Positions 1 to 7,174 of a stretch of DNA of 25,003 bases are shown here, piece by piece; position 1 is the stretch's first letter; the number at the start of each line of letters is the position of its first letter. The notes under the pieces are model-generated. The model ran no database searches and was not told the DNA's origin. It saw nothing but the letters and a program-made list of their open reading frames with translations. Origin of the DNA: a virus; IMG/VR virus record IMGVR_UViG_3300030382_001832, positions 1 to 25,003 of that record. One strand, 5' to 3'. Position numbers and translations under genes: made by a program.

Positions 1-891
1 AATTGCTTCACTAGCAAGAGATGTACCAAGATCAAAGTTTGTATATTCAGAACTTTTAGATGCCATAACAGAAGCAGGTCTTGATAATACTCCACCAAAC
101 CAAAGTCTATTATGGTGAAAAGTTACTGCTTGAGGATAACCTCTTAAAGAAGATATTGTTTGTTCATCCCATTCAGTAGTAGCTGTTGTATTAGTTAAGG
201 TTTCATTACAAGTGGCTGTAACTTGAGTAGCACTTGTATAACCTGTAATGGTCATTGTTTTATAATTCGCACCTGCAGCATCAGATTTTCTTATTTTAAG
301 TCCTATCCAATCGGAAGTAAAAGTATCAGCACTTGCTGTAACTGTAACAGATCCTGTAGTGCCAGATGTTCCAATCGTAGTAGTAGTATCAGCATATTTA
401 TAATAAGGTTGATAAATTGGATATCCAGAAGAATGAGCATCAAAAGCAAAAGTAAGAACTGTAAAAACTGTTGCTGAAGATCTAAATATTTTTCTAATAG
501 CATTATTTCTATGAGTTACAAATACAGTATCTCCGAATTGAGCAAAGTTTAATTGAAATAATTGAGCAGTAGTCCAATTACAATTTGTTGTATAATTAGA
601 TGTTAGGACTGTTCCAGCTACATTATAAACATCCATTCTTCCATTTGATAAAGCTATGATAGCTACTTCATCATCAGAAAATATAAAAGGAATTAATCTA
701 CATTCCGCAGGTAATGTAGCCAAGTAAGTTGTACCTGGTCTTCTCATTAATCCACCTTCAGCTAATAAGGCAAAATTACGACAAGATTTTGCACCTTGAA
801 AATATGAGCTAACATCTGTTCGAGTAGCTAATAAAGGATTAAGTTCTCCTGAAGAAAAATTAGTAATTACTGATCTTATACTTCTTGTCAT
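1..891 (-). CDS. Podovirus tail nozzle / TTB-like structural protein (3' end cut by window)
   Basis: Virion tail protein, probably the nozzle or tubular-B-type component below the adaptor. The frame is open for 297 codons from ATG at 891 to the left edge without a stop, so only the N-terminal part is present. The N-terminus carries the pattern NFSSGELNPLLATRTD, then Y..G...C.NF......GG...RPGT (residues ~11-55), typical of a large podovirus tail protein family that begins with 'FS.GEL.P.L..R.D'. A hydrophobic strand and 'SDDEVAIIALSNGRMDVYN' (about 70-90) look like the first beta-propeller-like repeats of that family. A Thr/Ser/Gly-rich stretch lies near residues 175-200. The start overlaps the stop of the adaptor gene by one base (TAATG), indicating translational coupling. 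Family placement is from recalled motif patterns; the exact role (nozzle versus stabilisation protein) is inferred. Confidence 0.75.
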   Translation of the reverse strand, partial: MTRSIRSVITNFSSGELNPLLATRTDVSSYFQGAKSCRNFALLAEGGLMRRPGTTYLATLPAECRLIPFIFSDDEVAIIALSNGRMDVYNVAGTVLTSNYTTNCNWTTAQLFQLNFAQFGDTVFVTHRNNAIRKIFRSSATVFTVLTFAFDAHSSGYPIYQPYYKYADTTTTIGTSGTTGSVTVTASADTFTSDWIGLKIRKSDAAGANYKTMTITGYTSATQVTATCNETLTNTTATTEWDEQTISSLRGYPQAVTFHHNRLWFGGVLSRPASVMASKSSEYTNFDLGTSLASEAI

Positions 892-1490
892 TATACATCT
901 GTTCTTGTAGATCTTCTAAGATTTATAAATCTATTTGTATCTAACGCTTTAGATGTAGTTTCAGTAGAATCTATATTCTTAGCAACAAGAAACTGCCTTT
1001 CAGATAAGGTTTTAAATTGTTCGATCATTGCAGAATCTCTAGCAACAGAACCTGCAAATAAAGATGCTAATTCATATTCTACAGCTAATCTAAAATGAGG
1101 AGGAAAATATTCTTCGCCTACTTTATAAATATAATCCATAACTAATGTACTGGAAGAACCATAACCATTTACATAAATATAATTTTGATATCTTGCATAA
1201 GGAATAACGTAATCATTTACTGTTATCGAAATAATATTTAGGACTGCTGGATTAGTTGGTAATGCGTAAGCATAATCATATCTTCCTGTTGGTGTACTGC
1301 TATGTAATGATAATGCTGCTTGAGTTGTAGCGAATCTCCATCTATGTCTTGTTAGACAAGATTCTAATACATCGGTATATAAATTTGAGGCAACTAATGC
1401 TTCTGTGCTTCCATCACTAAATGAAGATATAGGTTGAGCACCTATCATCACTAAAGCTCTTGCACATATATCTATATCCGTTGTTGCCAT
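891..1490 (-). CDS. Tail tubular protein A-like head-tail adaptor
   Basis: A 199-residue protein expected to form the adaptor ring joining portal to tail nozzle. The N-terminus has the helical pattern ICARALVMIGAQPISSF, then 'EA..A...Y....ES.L..HRWRFAT.Q..L' (residues ~8-60), characteristic of T7 gp11-like tubular A proteins; a second conserved patch 'YDYAYALPTNPAVLNI' (about 70-86) resembles the family's 'Y.Y..P.D...' segment. Length matches the ~190-200 residue family. It lies between the capsid-side genes and the nozzle gene, the normal podovirus order. The start ATG at 1490 follows an A-rich leader without a strong Shine-Dalgarno. The gene overlaps the following tail gene by one base. Confidence 0.82.
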   Translation of the reverse strand: MATTDIDICARALVMIGAQPISSFSDGSTEALVASNLYTDVLESCLTRHRWRFATTQAALSLHSSTPTGRYDYAYALPTNPAVLNIISITVNDYVIPYARYQNYIYVNGYGSSSTLVMDYIYKVGEEYFPPHFRLAVEYELASLFAGSVARDSAMIEQFKTLSERQFLVAKNIDSTETTSKALDTNRFINLRRSTRTDV

Positions 1491-1511
1491 ATTTTTTTCT
1501 TACTAGTAACC

Positions 1512-1531
1512 TAGGGGGATTGCTCCCCCTA
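1512..1531 (-). other. Strong intercistronic hairpin downstream of capsid-region genes
   Basis: Perfect 8-bp stem (TAGGGGGA / TCCCCCTA) with a TTGC tetraloop between the 83-residue gene and the adaptor gene. On the minus strand it is followed by GGTTACTAG, with no U-run, so it is not a standard intrinsic terminator. Its place just after the capsid cluster recalls the partial terminator after the T7 capsid gene. A role in attenuating tail-gene expression or protecting the capsid mRNA 3' end is inference. Confidence 0.6.
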
Positions 1532-1542
1532 AGCTTCATAAA

Positions 1543-1794
1543 CTACGCTTGTAGTACTGTATTTAGATTTGATCCACCATCATTCATAGAAACCATTAAA
1601 GTGTCTATAACTCCGTTTGAACCTCCACTATTTACAAGTATAACATCACCAGCTTTTAGTTCGTTGTACGATAAGATGAAATAATCATCATTATCTATTG
1701 TGCCTATAGCATCTCCGTCAGTATAATACCAAAGAGAGTTAGAAGCACCCATTTGAGCAACCTTTTTTACAGGGTTGTCTATTGCGTATGCCAT
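1543..1794 (-). CDS. Small capsid-associated hypothetical protein
   Basis: An 83-residue protein of unknown function, just downstream of the major capsid gene and preceded by a good ribosome binding site (AAGGAG, 9-10 bases before ATG). It has no signal peptide or membrane segment; it is rich in Gly, Asn, Asp and beta-branched residues, with a central 'DDYFILSYNELKAGDVILVNSGG' giving a beta-strand-rich, compact look. Position and size suggest a capsid decoration or minor head protein, but no diagnostic motif is visible. Confidence 0.7.
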   Translation of the reverse strand: MAYAIDNPVKKVAQMGASNSLWYYTDGDAIGTIDNDDYFILSYNELKAGDVILVNSGGSNGVIDTLMVSMNDGGSNLNTVLQA

Positions 1795-1812
1795 ATTTAT
1801 ATTCTCCTTCTA

Positions 1813-2643
1813 TTATTCGTCACAGAGCTGAACTCTAGCTGCATTACCATCAATTTCAACACTACCTAAAGATAACATAGATGTTATCAAGTGTGATACT
1901 TTTTCTGGAATGTAGTTAACTTCAGTCCGAACGTCTGACCCAATACCTAAGCCAATTGCCGATTTGTGAAACGCTAATGTCTTTCTGTCATCGCCTGATA
2001 ACGATAATCCAGAGTGTACGAAGAACAAGAATCCCATCCATCTTTTGGCAGTTAAGCCAGAAGGGAATGGTAGGTCTTGAGGCCCTACGTATTCTACTCT
2101 AGAAAATTGATCAACAGATAATAGGTCAGACCATTGTTTCGGCCCTACTGCCCAATATCTTTGATTGTCATCTGGAACATCAAGGCCATTAAAGACCTCC
2201 ATCATGTTCTTTGCTTTGATTAAAGACAATGTTTCAACTGAATCAGAATTGACATCGACAGCAATAGACGTAGCCGCATCCAGAACCGCAATTAGCACTT
2301 CGTCAGTTTTTCTGCCGAGTGCGTAAGCTGCGGACTGAGCTACAACTTGTCGTTCATCAATATTAACCTTTAGCTCGTCAAGTTTGTCAACGTAATCTGC
2401 TGCATAGTAATCAGTTAAAGTCGCACTCACAGCTGTGTGAGCTAGATCCATTGCAACTACTTCAGCGTGTCTTGCTTTAGTATTTGCAGTACCTTTTGCA
2501 ACTTTTTGAAACTTAACAGTAGAACCATTAACACCATTAACTGTTCTAACTAAATTTTTCAATTTGCTTCCCATTCTTTGGTAAGCCATATGAACTTCAG
2601 CTTCGAACTGAGTAATAAAGGCATTTGTTATTGAACTTGCCAT
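1813..2643 (-). CDS. Major capsid protein
   Basis: A 276-residue protein placed directly after the scaffold region and before the adaptor, where podovirus major capsid genes lie. N-terminal residues ~1-60 form a helical arm (FEAEVHMAYQRMGSKLKNLVR) followed by 'VNGVNGSTVKFQKVAKGTA' and 'DYYAADYVDKLDELKVNIDERQVVAQSAAYALGRKTDEVL' (about 85-130), resembling the E-loop/spine segment of HK97-fold capsids of marine podoviruses. The end segment 'HKSAIGLGIGSDVRTEVNYIPEKVSHLITSMLSLGSVEID' is typical of this capsid family C-terminus. Base composition is less AT-biased than neighbours, as expected for a highly expressed gene. The start ATG at 2643 has AAAGGAC upstream, and a 139-bp gene-free leader precedes it with no convincing sigma-70 promoter. 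Confidence 0.85.
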   Translation of the reverse strand: MASSITNAFITQFEAEVHMAYQRMGSKLKNLVRTVNGVNGSTVKFQKVAKGTANTKARHAEVVAMDLAHTAVSATLTDYYAADYVDKLDELKVNIDERQVVAQSAAYALGRKTDEVLIAVLDAATSIAVDVNSDSVETLSLIKAKNMMEVFNGLDVPDDNQRYWAVGPKQWSDLLSVDQFSRVEYVGPQDLPFPSGLTAKRWMGFLFFVHSGLSLSGDDRKTLAFHKSAIGLGIGSDVRTEVNYIPEKVSHLITSMLSLGSVEIDGNAARVQLCDE

Positions 2644-2782
2644 TGTATTATGTCCTTTTGTTAGTTGTTAAACATTCGATTGTCTTGAAAATGTTTAGTA
2701 GTTGTCCAACTAAGGGCTAATATTGACACTTTTAAGGTCTGCTAATAGGAATATTATTTTTGATAATTATTGACAACGCACA

Positions 2783-3055
2783 TTACGTCCACTTTTTGGG
2801 GATAGTGATTACTTCTCCGAACTCTATTTCACCTTTATCATCATAAGAATATGTGCCAAATAAAGTGATATAATCTTTTGTATTTTTATAAATCCACATT
2901 GAACTTGATACAGCATTAGAAGGTTTAATCTTATCCATATCATTAACGGATAACCAACCTGTTTGACTAATTGCATCAAACCAATGCAAATCCTTTTTAA
3001 GTTTCTTATAATTAAACTTAACCTTGTTTGGGTGTGTCTTTATACGCCTTCTCAT
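2783..3055 (-). CDS. Hypothetical protein between scaffold and capsid genes
   Basis: A 90-residue basic protein of unknown function whose first 38 bases overlap the scaffold gene end. The N-terminus is strongly basic (MRRRIKTHPNKVKFNYKKLKK). The rest holds aromatic, alternating patterns such as 'HWFDAISQTGWLSVNDMD' and 'MWIYKNTKDYITLFGTYS' followed by 'EIEFGEVITIPKKW', suggesting a small beta-rich fold. No membrane segment. Position suggests a virion or assembly role, but no family is recognised with confidence. Confidence 0.65.
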   Translation of the reverse strand: MRRRIKTHPNKVKFNYKKLKKDLHWFDAISQTGWLSVNDMDKIKPSNAVSSSMWIYKNTKDYITLFGTYSYDDKGEIEFGEVITIPKKWT

Positions 3056-3773
3056 ATAGAGCTGTAACCCTTTTTACATATGCTGGATCTCGTTTATTAC
3101 TATCATAATAACGAGGATCATTTAACATAGATCTCAAGTCATCAGCAGATGCTGAAGCATCTATCTGTGTAGTTTGAGTTGGCATATTACTATCTTTGTT
3201 TAATTTCATTAGTTCTTCAATTACCTTAACACCTTCAGCACTTGAAGCTAATTTTGAAACAGCTGTATAACCTTCTGGAGATAAATGTTTTTTACTCCAC
3301 ATTTCAGCAGCCTCTACTCTATCTTTTCCATTATCACCTAATTTTTGAACTTCTAAATCCCTATTAGGTAAACTAGAAATGGCATTATCAACAAATGCTT
3401 TTACTCCAGAATCATATTGATCTTGAGATAATCCTGCACCTTTTGCAGTTTCATCCCACCATTTCACAAGTCCCATTTCTTTATCAACTTTTAAATTAAC
3501 ACTCTCAGGTACTTCTGGAACATTTAATTTATAAGACTCTGGAACTTTACCAAGTCTTTCTTTTTCTATATCACCTCTAATTTGTTTAGAGAGATCTTCT
3601 GTTCGAGTTCCTAATTTCTGTTCAAGCGTGTTATAGCTTGAAGATAGGTTCTCGATATTGACTTGCTTTGTATCAACATTCCAAAACTTATCCTGAACAT
3701 AGTCAGGTTTAGTTGCCTCAGAAGGTTTTTCTGTGGCGATTGGTGCTGTTGACTCAACATTATCATCGGCCAT
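3018..3773 (-). CDS. Capsid assembly scaffolding protein
   Basis: A 251-residue, acidic N-terminus, highly charged and mostly helical protein immediately upstream of the capsid region. It matches the scaffold style of T7-like and related marine phages: residues ~24-32 carry PDYVQDKFW, then 'VNIENLSSSYNTLEQKLG', and a C-terminal helical basic tail (about 225-251) ending 'DPAYVKRVTALYEKAYKDTPKQG', which would contact capsid. It contains no Cys and few aromatic residues outside the short motifs. The start ATG at 3773 has AAAGGAG upstream and overlaps the preceding gene by 11 bases. Confidence 0.8.
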   Translation of the reverse strand: MADDNVESTAPIATEKPSEATKPDYVQDKFWNVDTKQVNIENLSSSYNTLEQKLGTRTEDLSKQIRGDIEKERLGKVPESYKLNVPEVPESVNLKVDKEMGLVKWWDETAKGAGLSQDQYDSGVKAFVDNAISSLPNRDLEVQKLGDNGKDRVEAAEMWSKKHLSPEGYTAVSKLASSAEGVKVIEELMKLNKDSNMPTQTTQIDASASADDLRSMLNDPRYYDSNKRDPAYVKRVTALYEKAYKDTPKQG

Positions 3774-4050
3774 CTTGTTCTCCTTTTTTTATCCGTGTTG
3801 TAATAACACCTATTAAAAATCTCATTCCTTCTATATGGAATAAGGCGTTACTGGTGATGTTAGGCCCAGCAACAGCTTCTGTAGTAATAGACTTTAAGTA
3901 GTCTAAGACTTTCTTTCCTTCATCTCCTTTAAAGAGATTAGCAAAATGTTTATTTAATAACCTTTCATCTTCTTCGGTTCTTAAATAACCATCAATACTT
4001 TTTGTAGGAACTGGTTTATCTTTTTGATTTTTTAAAGCATCCCAAGACAT
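3763..4050 (-). CDS. Bbp19-like small phage head protein
   Basis: A 95-residue protein between portal and scaffold. The C-terminal half 'GKKVLDYLKSITTEAVAGPN' followed by 'ALFHIEGMRFLIGVITTRIKKG' (about 44-90) resembles the Bbp19-like phage domain found next to portal/scaffold genes in podoviruses, where a helix 'G..VL..L' is followed by 'EG.R.....I...'. Function in the family is not established. It starts at ATG 4050 overlapping the portal stop (TAATG) and overlaps scaffold by 11 bases, so the three genes are translationally coupled. Confidence 0.68.
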   Translation of the reverse strand: MSWDALKNQKDKPVPTKSIDGYLRTEEDERLLNKHFANLFKGDEGKKVLDYLKSITTEAVAGPNITSNALFHIEGMRFLIGVITTRIKKGEQDGR

Positions 4051-5633
4051 TATTCTGTAGGTATTTCTCCAGGTACTTCTGTAGCTGCACCATTAGGAGC
4101 TTGAGGTTGATTAGCTAGTTGACTAATCTGTTGAACAATTCTTTGTTGTTCTGATTCATCTCTTATCAACTTCTCAGGTAGATTCATTTTTTCTGCTAAA
4201 TATTTTGCTGTTGCACTTTGGTTCACAATTACGTTTATCATTTGTGGGCCAAAAGTACCAGCTATAATTTCATTGAATCTTGTAACATCAGCAACATCTT
4301 GTAAATGTTGAGCTTGTGCTAATGGTGATCTTGGAGCTATTTTTACTTCTCTACCATTAACTTTAGGTAGAGTAATTCTACCTTGTTTAGATAGTATTCT
4401 AATAATTCTTTTTAATAATGGATTAATAAATTCAGATTGAAGTCTACCAAAAGAGGAACCTATTTGTCTTGAAAGATCTGCCATTCTTTCAGAAACTTCT
4501 GTTGCTGTCATTGGAGTTCCTTCAGGTCTTCCTAGTGCTTCCATATAAAGAGCTTTTTTAATATTAGCTCTCATATCTTGAAGTACCAATTGGGCAACAT
4601 CAAAGTTTGATGCTGCCTGAATTGGAACCAAGCCTTTACTCCCAGGAGCTACAGGAATTAAAGAGCCTGGTACAAGGGAGATGTTATCTGGATTTATAAC
4701 ACCATCGTCTTCATAAGTATATACTCCACTTACAGACATTTGTGCATTTTGTAATATTAATTCTATGGTAAGATTGCAGGTTTTTATTGCACCCATTGCA
4801 TTAAATACTGGGCCTCTACCATAGACTTCTCCAGAAGCTTTATTCCATCTGAAAACTAAATAAGGATTAGAACCTTCTCCTTCATATATTTCTTCTAATA
4901 AAATTGCTTTTGGATCTTCCATAACAACGCAGAATTTATATTTTTCTACATTGTCTTCATAAATTTTGTAAATGGCTTCTATAATTTTAATTTGTTTTTT
5001 TCTTTTTAAAGGATCAAAGTTTTCAGGTAAAACTGCTTTAGGATAAAGTAATGTTACTTCATCAGGTTTAATAACTCTTGTTCTATAAATAGTATCTATT
5101 CTTCCATCAGGCCCATTCATTAAACAAACCCGTGGTAAAGGAACTGCTGTAAATTTAATAGGATTAACAGAGTCGCCTTCTTCCACTAGCATCACACCTG
5201 TACCTATAGCTAAATCCATAAAGGATTCGTGTACTTCTTGATTGAAGTTAGATTGTTGTAATGTTTCGAAAACGTAATTAGTAATCTTATCTAATTCTAA
5301 ATTGATAAATGATTTTTGTTGTTCAGGTATTTCTGTACCAGCTTGAAAATCTGCCCATCGAGCAAAGGTAGGAGTAATTCCTGCTTGTAGTCTTGATGCA
5401 AATTCTTGAACACCTACTACTGCTGTTTCATCAAAGATCTTATCTGTACGTCTTTGACCTGGACTTTCTGTATAGAAAGATTCTCTATTAGGTAAACAAT
5501 ACTCATAAGCTTCTTCAAATTTATCTTTCCAGAAATCTTTTACACTTTGAGCTTCCTTATATTTTTTAAGGATTGCTGTTACTCTATCTAGAGATCCATA
5601 TGATGGATCGTCTGTCATATCCATATATGCCAT
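4050..5633 (-). CDS. Portal protein (head-to-tail connecting, T7 gp8-like)
   Basis: A 527-residue portal forming the dodecameric DNA channel at the capsid vertex. The N-terminal region 'FWKDKFEEAYEYCLPNRESFY' with 'RRTDKIFDETAVVGVQEFASRLQAGITPTFARWADFQAG' (about 33-98) is the hallmark of the podovirus head-to-tail connecting protein family; 'GTGVMLVEEGD' and 'VFRWNKASGEVYGRGPVFNAM' (about 255-282) are further conserved stretches, as is 'TPMTATEVSERMADLSRQIGSSFGRLQSEFINPLLKRI' (about 372-410). Length is normal. The C-terminus is Gln/Pro/Asn-rich. It precedes the Bbp19-like and scaffold genes with a one-base overlap. Confidence 0.9.
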   Translation of the reverse strand: MAYMDMTDDPSYGSLDRVTAILKKYKEAQSVKDFWKDKFEEAYEYCLPNRESFYTESPGQRRTDKIFDETAVVGVQEFASRLQAGITPTFARWADFQAGTEIPEQQKSFINLELDKITNYVFETLQQSNFNQEVHESFMDLAIGTGVMLVEEGDSVNPIKFTAVPLPRVCLMNGPDGRIDTIYRTRVIKPDEVTLLYPKAVLPENFDPLKRKKQIKIIEAIYKIYEDNVEKYKFCVVMEDPKAILLEEIYEGEGSNPYLVFRWNKASGEVYGRGPVFNAMGAIKTCNLTIELILQNAQMSVSGVYTYEDDGVINPDNISLVPGSLIPVAPGSKGLVPIQAASNFDVAQLVLQDMRANIKKALYMEALGRPEGTPMTATEVSERMADLSRQIGSSFGRLQSEFINPLLKRIIRILSKQGRITLPKVNGREVKIAPRSPLAQAQHLQDVADVTRFNEIIAGTFGPQMINVIVNQSATAKYLAEKMNLPEKLIRDESEQQRIVQQISQLANQPQAPNGAATEVPGEIPTE

Positions 5634-5638
5634 AATAT

Positions 5639-5956
5639 CTAACTTTTTTTCTTAATCTTACGATCAGAATACGTACTAATTTTTTTAGCTCTTGGATATA
5701 AGAAAACATCTTTAGCTACACTCTTAATAGTTTTTTTAGTAGTAGCAGCTTCAGCTCCAGATACATCTGTATCAGTAACTGATTTATAAAAACTTTTAGC
5801 AGCTAAAGCTTCAGGAGAGTTTGATCCTAAAGGATCTGCTTTAAATTGTTTCCAAGTATTTTTAAGCTTGTCTTTTGTATCTGCAAGATCTGTATTAACA
5901 AATTCTTTTATTTTACCCTGTTTTAATAAAGTAAGCTTATCTTTTAATTTGCCCAT
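5639..5956 (-). CDS. Hypothetical protein with DKLKN-WKQFK / DVSGAEAATTK / YSDRKIKKK blocks (paralogue 1)
   Basis: A 105-residue, lysine-rich protein with a strong ribosome binding site (AAGGAGG before ATG at 5956). Three blocks recur in the 64-residue protein at 6194-6388: 'DKLKN.WKQFK' (about 28-39), 'D.DVSGAEAATTK' (about 62-74) and the C-terminal 'YSDRKIKKK'. This copy adds about 25 N-terminal residues and a longer linker. No membrane segment or enzyme motif is visible. It sits directly upstream of the portal gene (5 bases apart), so a minor virion or assembly role is possible; function unknown. Confidence 0.7.
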   Translation of the reverse strand: MGKLKDKLTLLKQGKIKEFVNTDLADTKDKLKNTWKQFKADPLGSNSPEALAAKSFYKSVTDTDVSGAEAATTKKTIKSVAKDVFLYPRAKKISTYSDRKIKKKS

Positions 5957-5970
5957 ATGTCCTCCTTCCT

Positions 5971-6192
5971 TTATATTGTATCAAAGTAGCCACGCCCACC
6001 AGCTCTACCAAATAATGATCGTGAACCATATAAACCTTTAGCTTGTTTGTAAGCTGTTTCAGCTTGTTGAGCTGCTAGTTCATCAGCCCTTCTACCTTCA
6101 GCAGCTCTCATTTCTGACATCTGCCTCTCTAATTCATAGTTTCTTTGAGGTTCTTGTTTTTTCCCTGTAAGCTTTCCTACTATTGCACCCAT
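5971..6192 (-). CDS. Small head-region protein with helical body and Gly/Arg-rich tail
   Basis: A 73-residue protein. Residues ~15-50 form a charged, Gln/Ala/Glu-rich amphipathic helix (NYELERQMSEMRAAEGRRADELAAQQAETAYKQ); the tail 'GLYGSRSLFGRAGGRGYFDTI' (about 53-73) is Gly/Arg-rich. Short proteins with a coil followed by a 'G..S...G..G.GY' tail near portal genes occur in other tailed phages, but I cannot name a family. It lies between the two paralogous genes (5639-5956 and 6194-6388), so it either separated a tandem duplication or moved with it. Confidence 0.65.
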   Translation of the reverse strand: MGAIVGKLTGKKQEPQRNYELERQMSEMRAAEGRRADELAAQQAETAYKQAKGLYGSRSLFGRAGGRGYFDTI

Positions 6193-6193
6193 A

Positions 6194-6388
6194 TTATTTC
6201 TTTTTTATTTTTCTATCAGAATATGCTTTAAGTGATTTATATTTAGTTGTGGCTGCTTCTGCCCCTGATACATCTCTATCCATTCTCATTTTTATTTTTC
6301 TTATTTTTTCTTTTTGCCATGGAAAGATAAGATGTTCTTCTGCCCCAGATTTAAATTGTTTCCAAACATTTTTAAGTTTATCACTCAT
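6194..6388 (-). CDS. Hypothetical protein sharing blocks with 5639-5956 (paralogue 2)
   Basis: A 64-residue basic protein. It repeats, in the same order, 'DKLKNVWKQFK' (about 3-13), 'DRDVSGAEAATTK' (about 37-49) and a C-terminal 'YSDRKIKKK', with different linkers, making it a short paralogue of the 105-residue neighbour. The start ATG at 6388 overlaps the stop of the upstream gene (TAATG). Its own 3' end, rich in A and G, lies where the ribosome binding site of the next gene must be. Function unknown. Confidence 0.65.
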   Translation of the reverse strand: MSDKLKNVWKQFKSGAEEHLIFPWQKEKIRKIKMRMDRDVSGAEAATTKYKSLKAYSDRKIKKK

Positions 6389-6591
6389 TATTTCTTCTTT
6401 TTTATTTTACTTAATCTTTCAAATTCTTTTTTAACAGATCCTGGAACTTTTGCTTCATATAAAAATCTTGCTTTATCTTCTGGACTATATTGTCCAGGTA
6501 ATTTAGGCGTTGGATATATTATATCTTTACCAGGTCTTAAAACTGGCATTTTATTAAGATATTCTTTATTTTTCTTAACTTTTGTAACCAT
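6388..6591 (-). CDS. Small basic hypothetical protein
   Basis: A 67-residue, Lys/Pro-rich protein. Residues ~14-40 contain the proline-punctuated stretch 'MPVLRPGKDIIYPTPKLPGQYSPEDKARFLYEAKVPGSVKKEFERL', suggesting an extended chain followed by a short helix; the C-terminus is poly-lysine. It is coupled by TAATG to the next gene. No family recognised; it belongs to a run of small proteins between TerL and portal. Confidence 0.6.
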   Translation of the reverse strand: MVTKVKKNKEYLNKMPVLRPGKDIIYPTPKLPGQYSPEDKARFLYEAKVPGSVKKEFERLSKIKKKK

Positions 6592-6624
6592 TTATTGTTC
6601 CCCTATGCCAAGATTCGTGTGCCA

Positions 6625-6774
6625 TTATTCATCCTCCAATCGTTTATTAAAAGCCTGATCCTCAACACTACAGCAAGTGTCTTCAAGTTCATCAAGTAAT
6701 TCATCTTCTTGATCGTGAAGTTCTCTGATTTCATCGATTATCTGTGGATGAGTTCTTTTCTTTTTTTTGGCCAT
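6625..6774 (-). CDS. Small charged coiled-coil protein
   Basis: A 49-residue protein starting at ATG 6774 (MAKKKKRTHPQ...). A basic N-terminus is followed by a strongly acidic helix 'IIDEIRELHDQEDELLDELEDTCCSVEDQ'. A longer reading from a GTG at 6816 exists, but it would lie wholly inside the upstream gene and its added residues look unlike a natural N-terminus. The gene overlaps the 3' end of the papain-fold-like gene by 44 bases in another frame. Function unknown. Confidence 0.5.
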   Translation of the reverse strand: MAKKKKRTHPQIIDEIRELHDQEDELLDELEDTCCSVEDQAFNKRLEDE

Positions 6775-7174
6775 TTGTCTTATAAAATGACGAATATCCA
6801 GCTTTACGCAACGCACAAAAGAGTTGATAAGGAGTAAGAATATACCATTTATAAAAACCTATTAATCTCATAATAAAAGTTACACAGGTAAAATCTTTGA
6901 CTCTAAATAAATGCCATTGATTACGAACTGGACATCGTAGAACTTGAAAATTTTTCATAAAGCCTAAAATATTATCTATTTCATCTCCCTCTAATAAAAT
7001 ATGACGTATTCCTGCGTGTGTCCATTCCAAATGAACCCATTGATGTGTTTTTGGAAGATAACCTAATACTCCACAATGTTTGAATCCTTTTTTAAGAAAC
7101 CTCAACCAATCTTGATAAGGATGGTCAGGAGCTTCATAAAAATAGACTAACCATTCTTCTTGAAGATATCCCAT
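6731..7174 (-). CDS. Papain-fold (permuted NlpC/P60, LRAT-like)-type protein next to terminase
   Basis: A 147-residue protein with no membrane segment. The order of likely active residues suggests a circularly permuted NlpC/P60 fold: 'FKHCGVLGYL' (H33) followed by 'HQWVHLEW' (45-51), then, much later, 'DFTCVTFIMRLIG' (C97) and 'LTPYQLFCALRKAGY'. In permuted papain-like hydrolases a His-x-Gly strand and a 'V.HL' strand precede a Cys at the start of a helix, as here. Catalysis is not proven; it could be an inactive or structural relative. It overlaps TerL by 28 bases, so it is made with the packaging genes; a virion-borne peptidase or amidase role is inference. Confidence 0.62.
   Translation of the reverse strand: MGYLQEEWLVYFYEAPDHPYQDWLRFLKKGFKHCGVLGYLPKTHQWVHLEWTHAGIRHILLEGDEIDNILGFMKNFQVLRCPVRNQWHLFRVKDFTCVTFIMRLIGFYKWYILTPYQLFCALRKAGYSSFYKTNGQKKEKNSSTDNR

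Noticed and set aside
223-503. Open frames on both strands rich in Ser/Cys or Leu within the nozzle gene
   Set aside because: Shadow frames of the partial tail gene, whose frame is open over the whole interval with family motifs.
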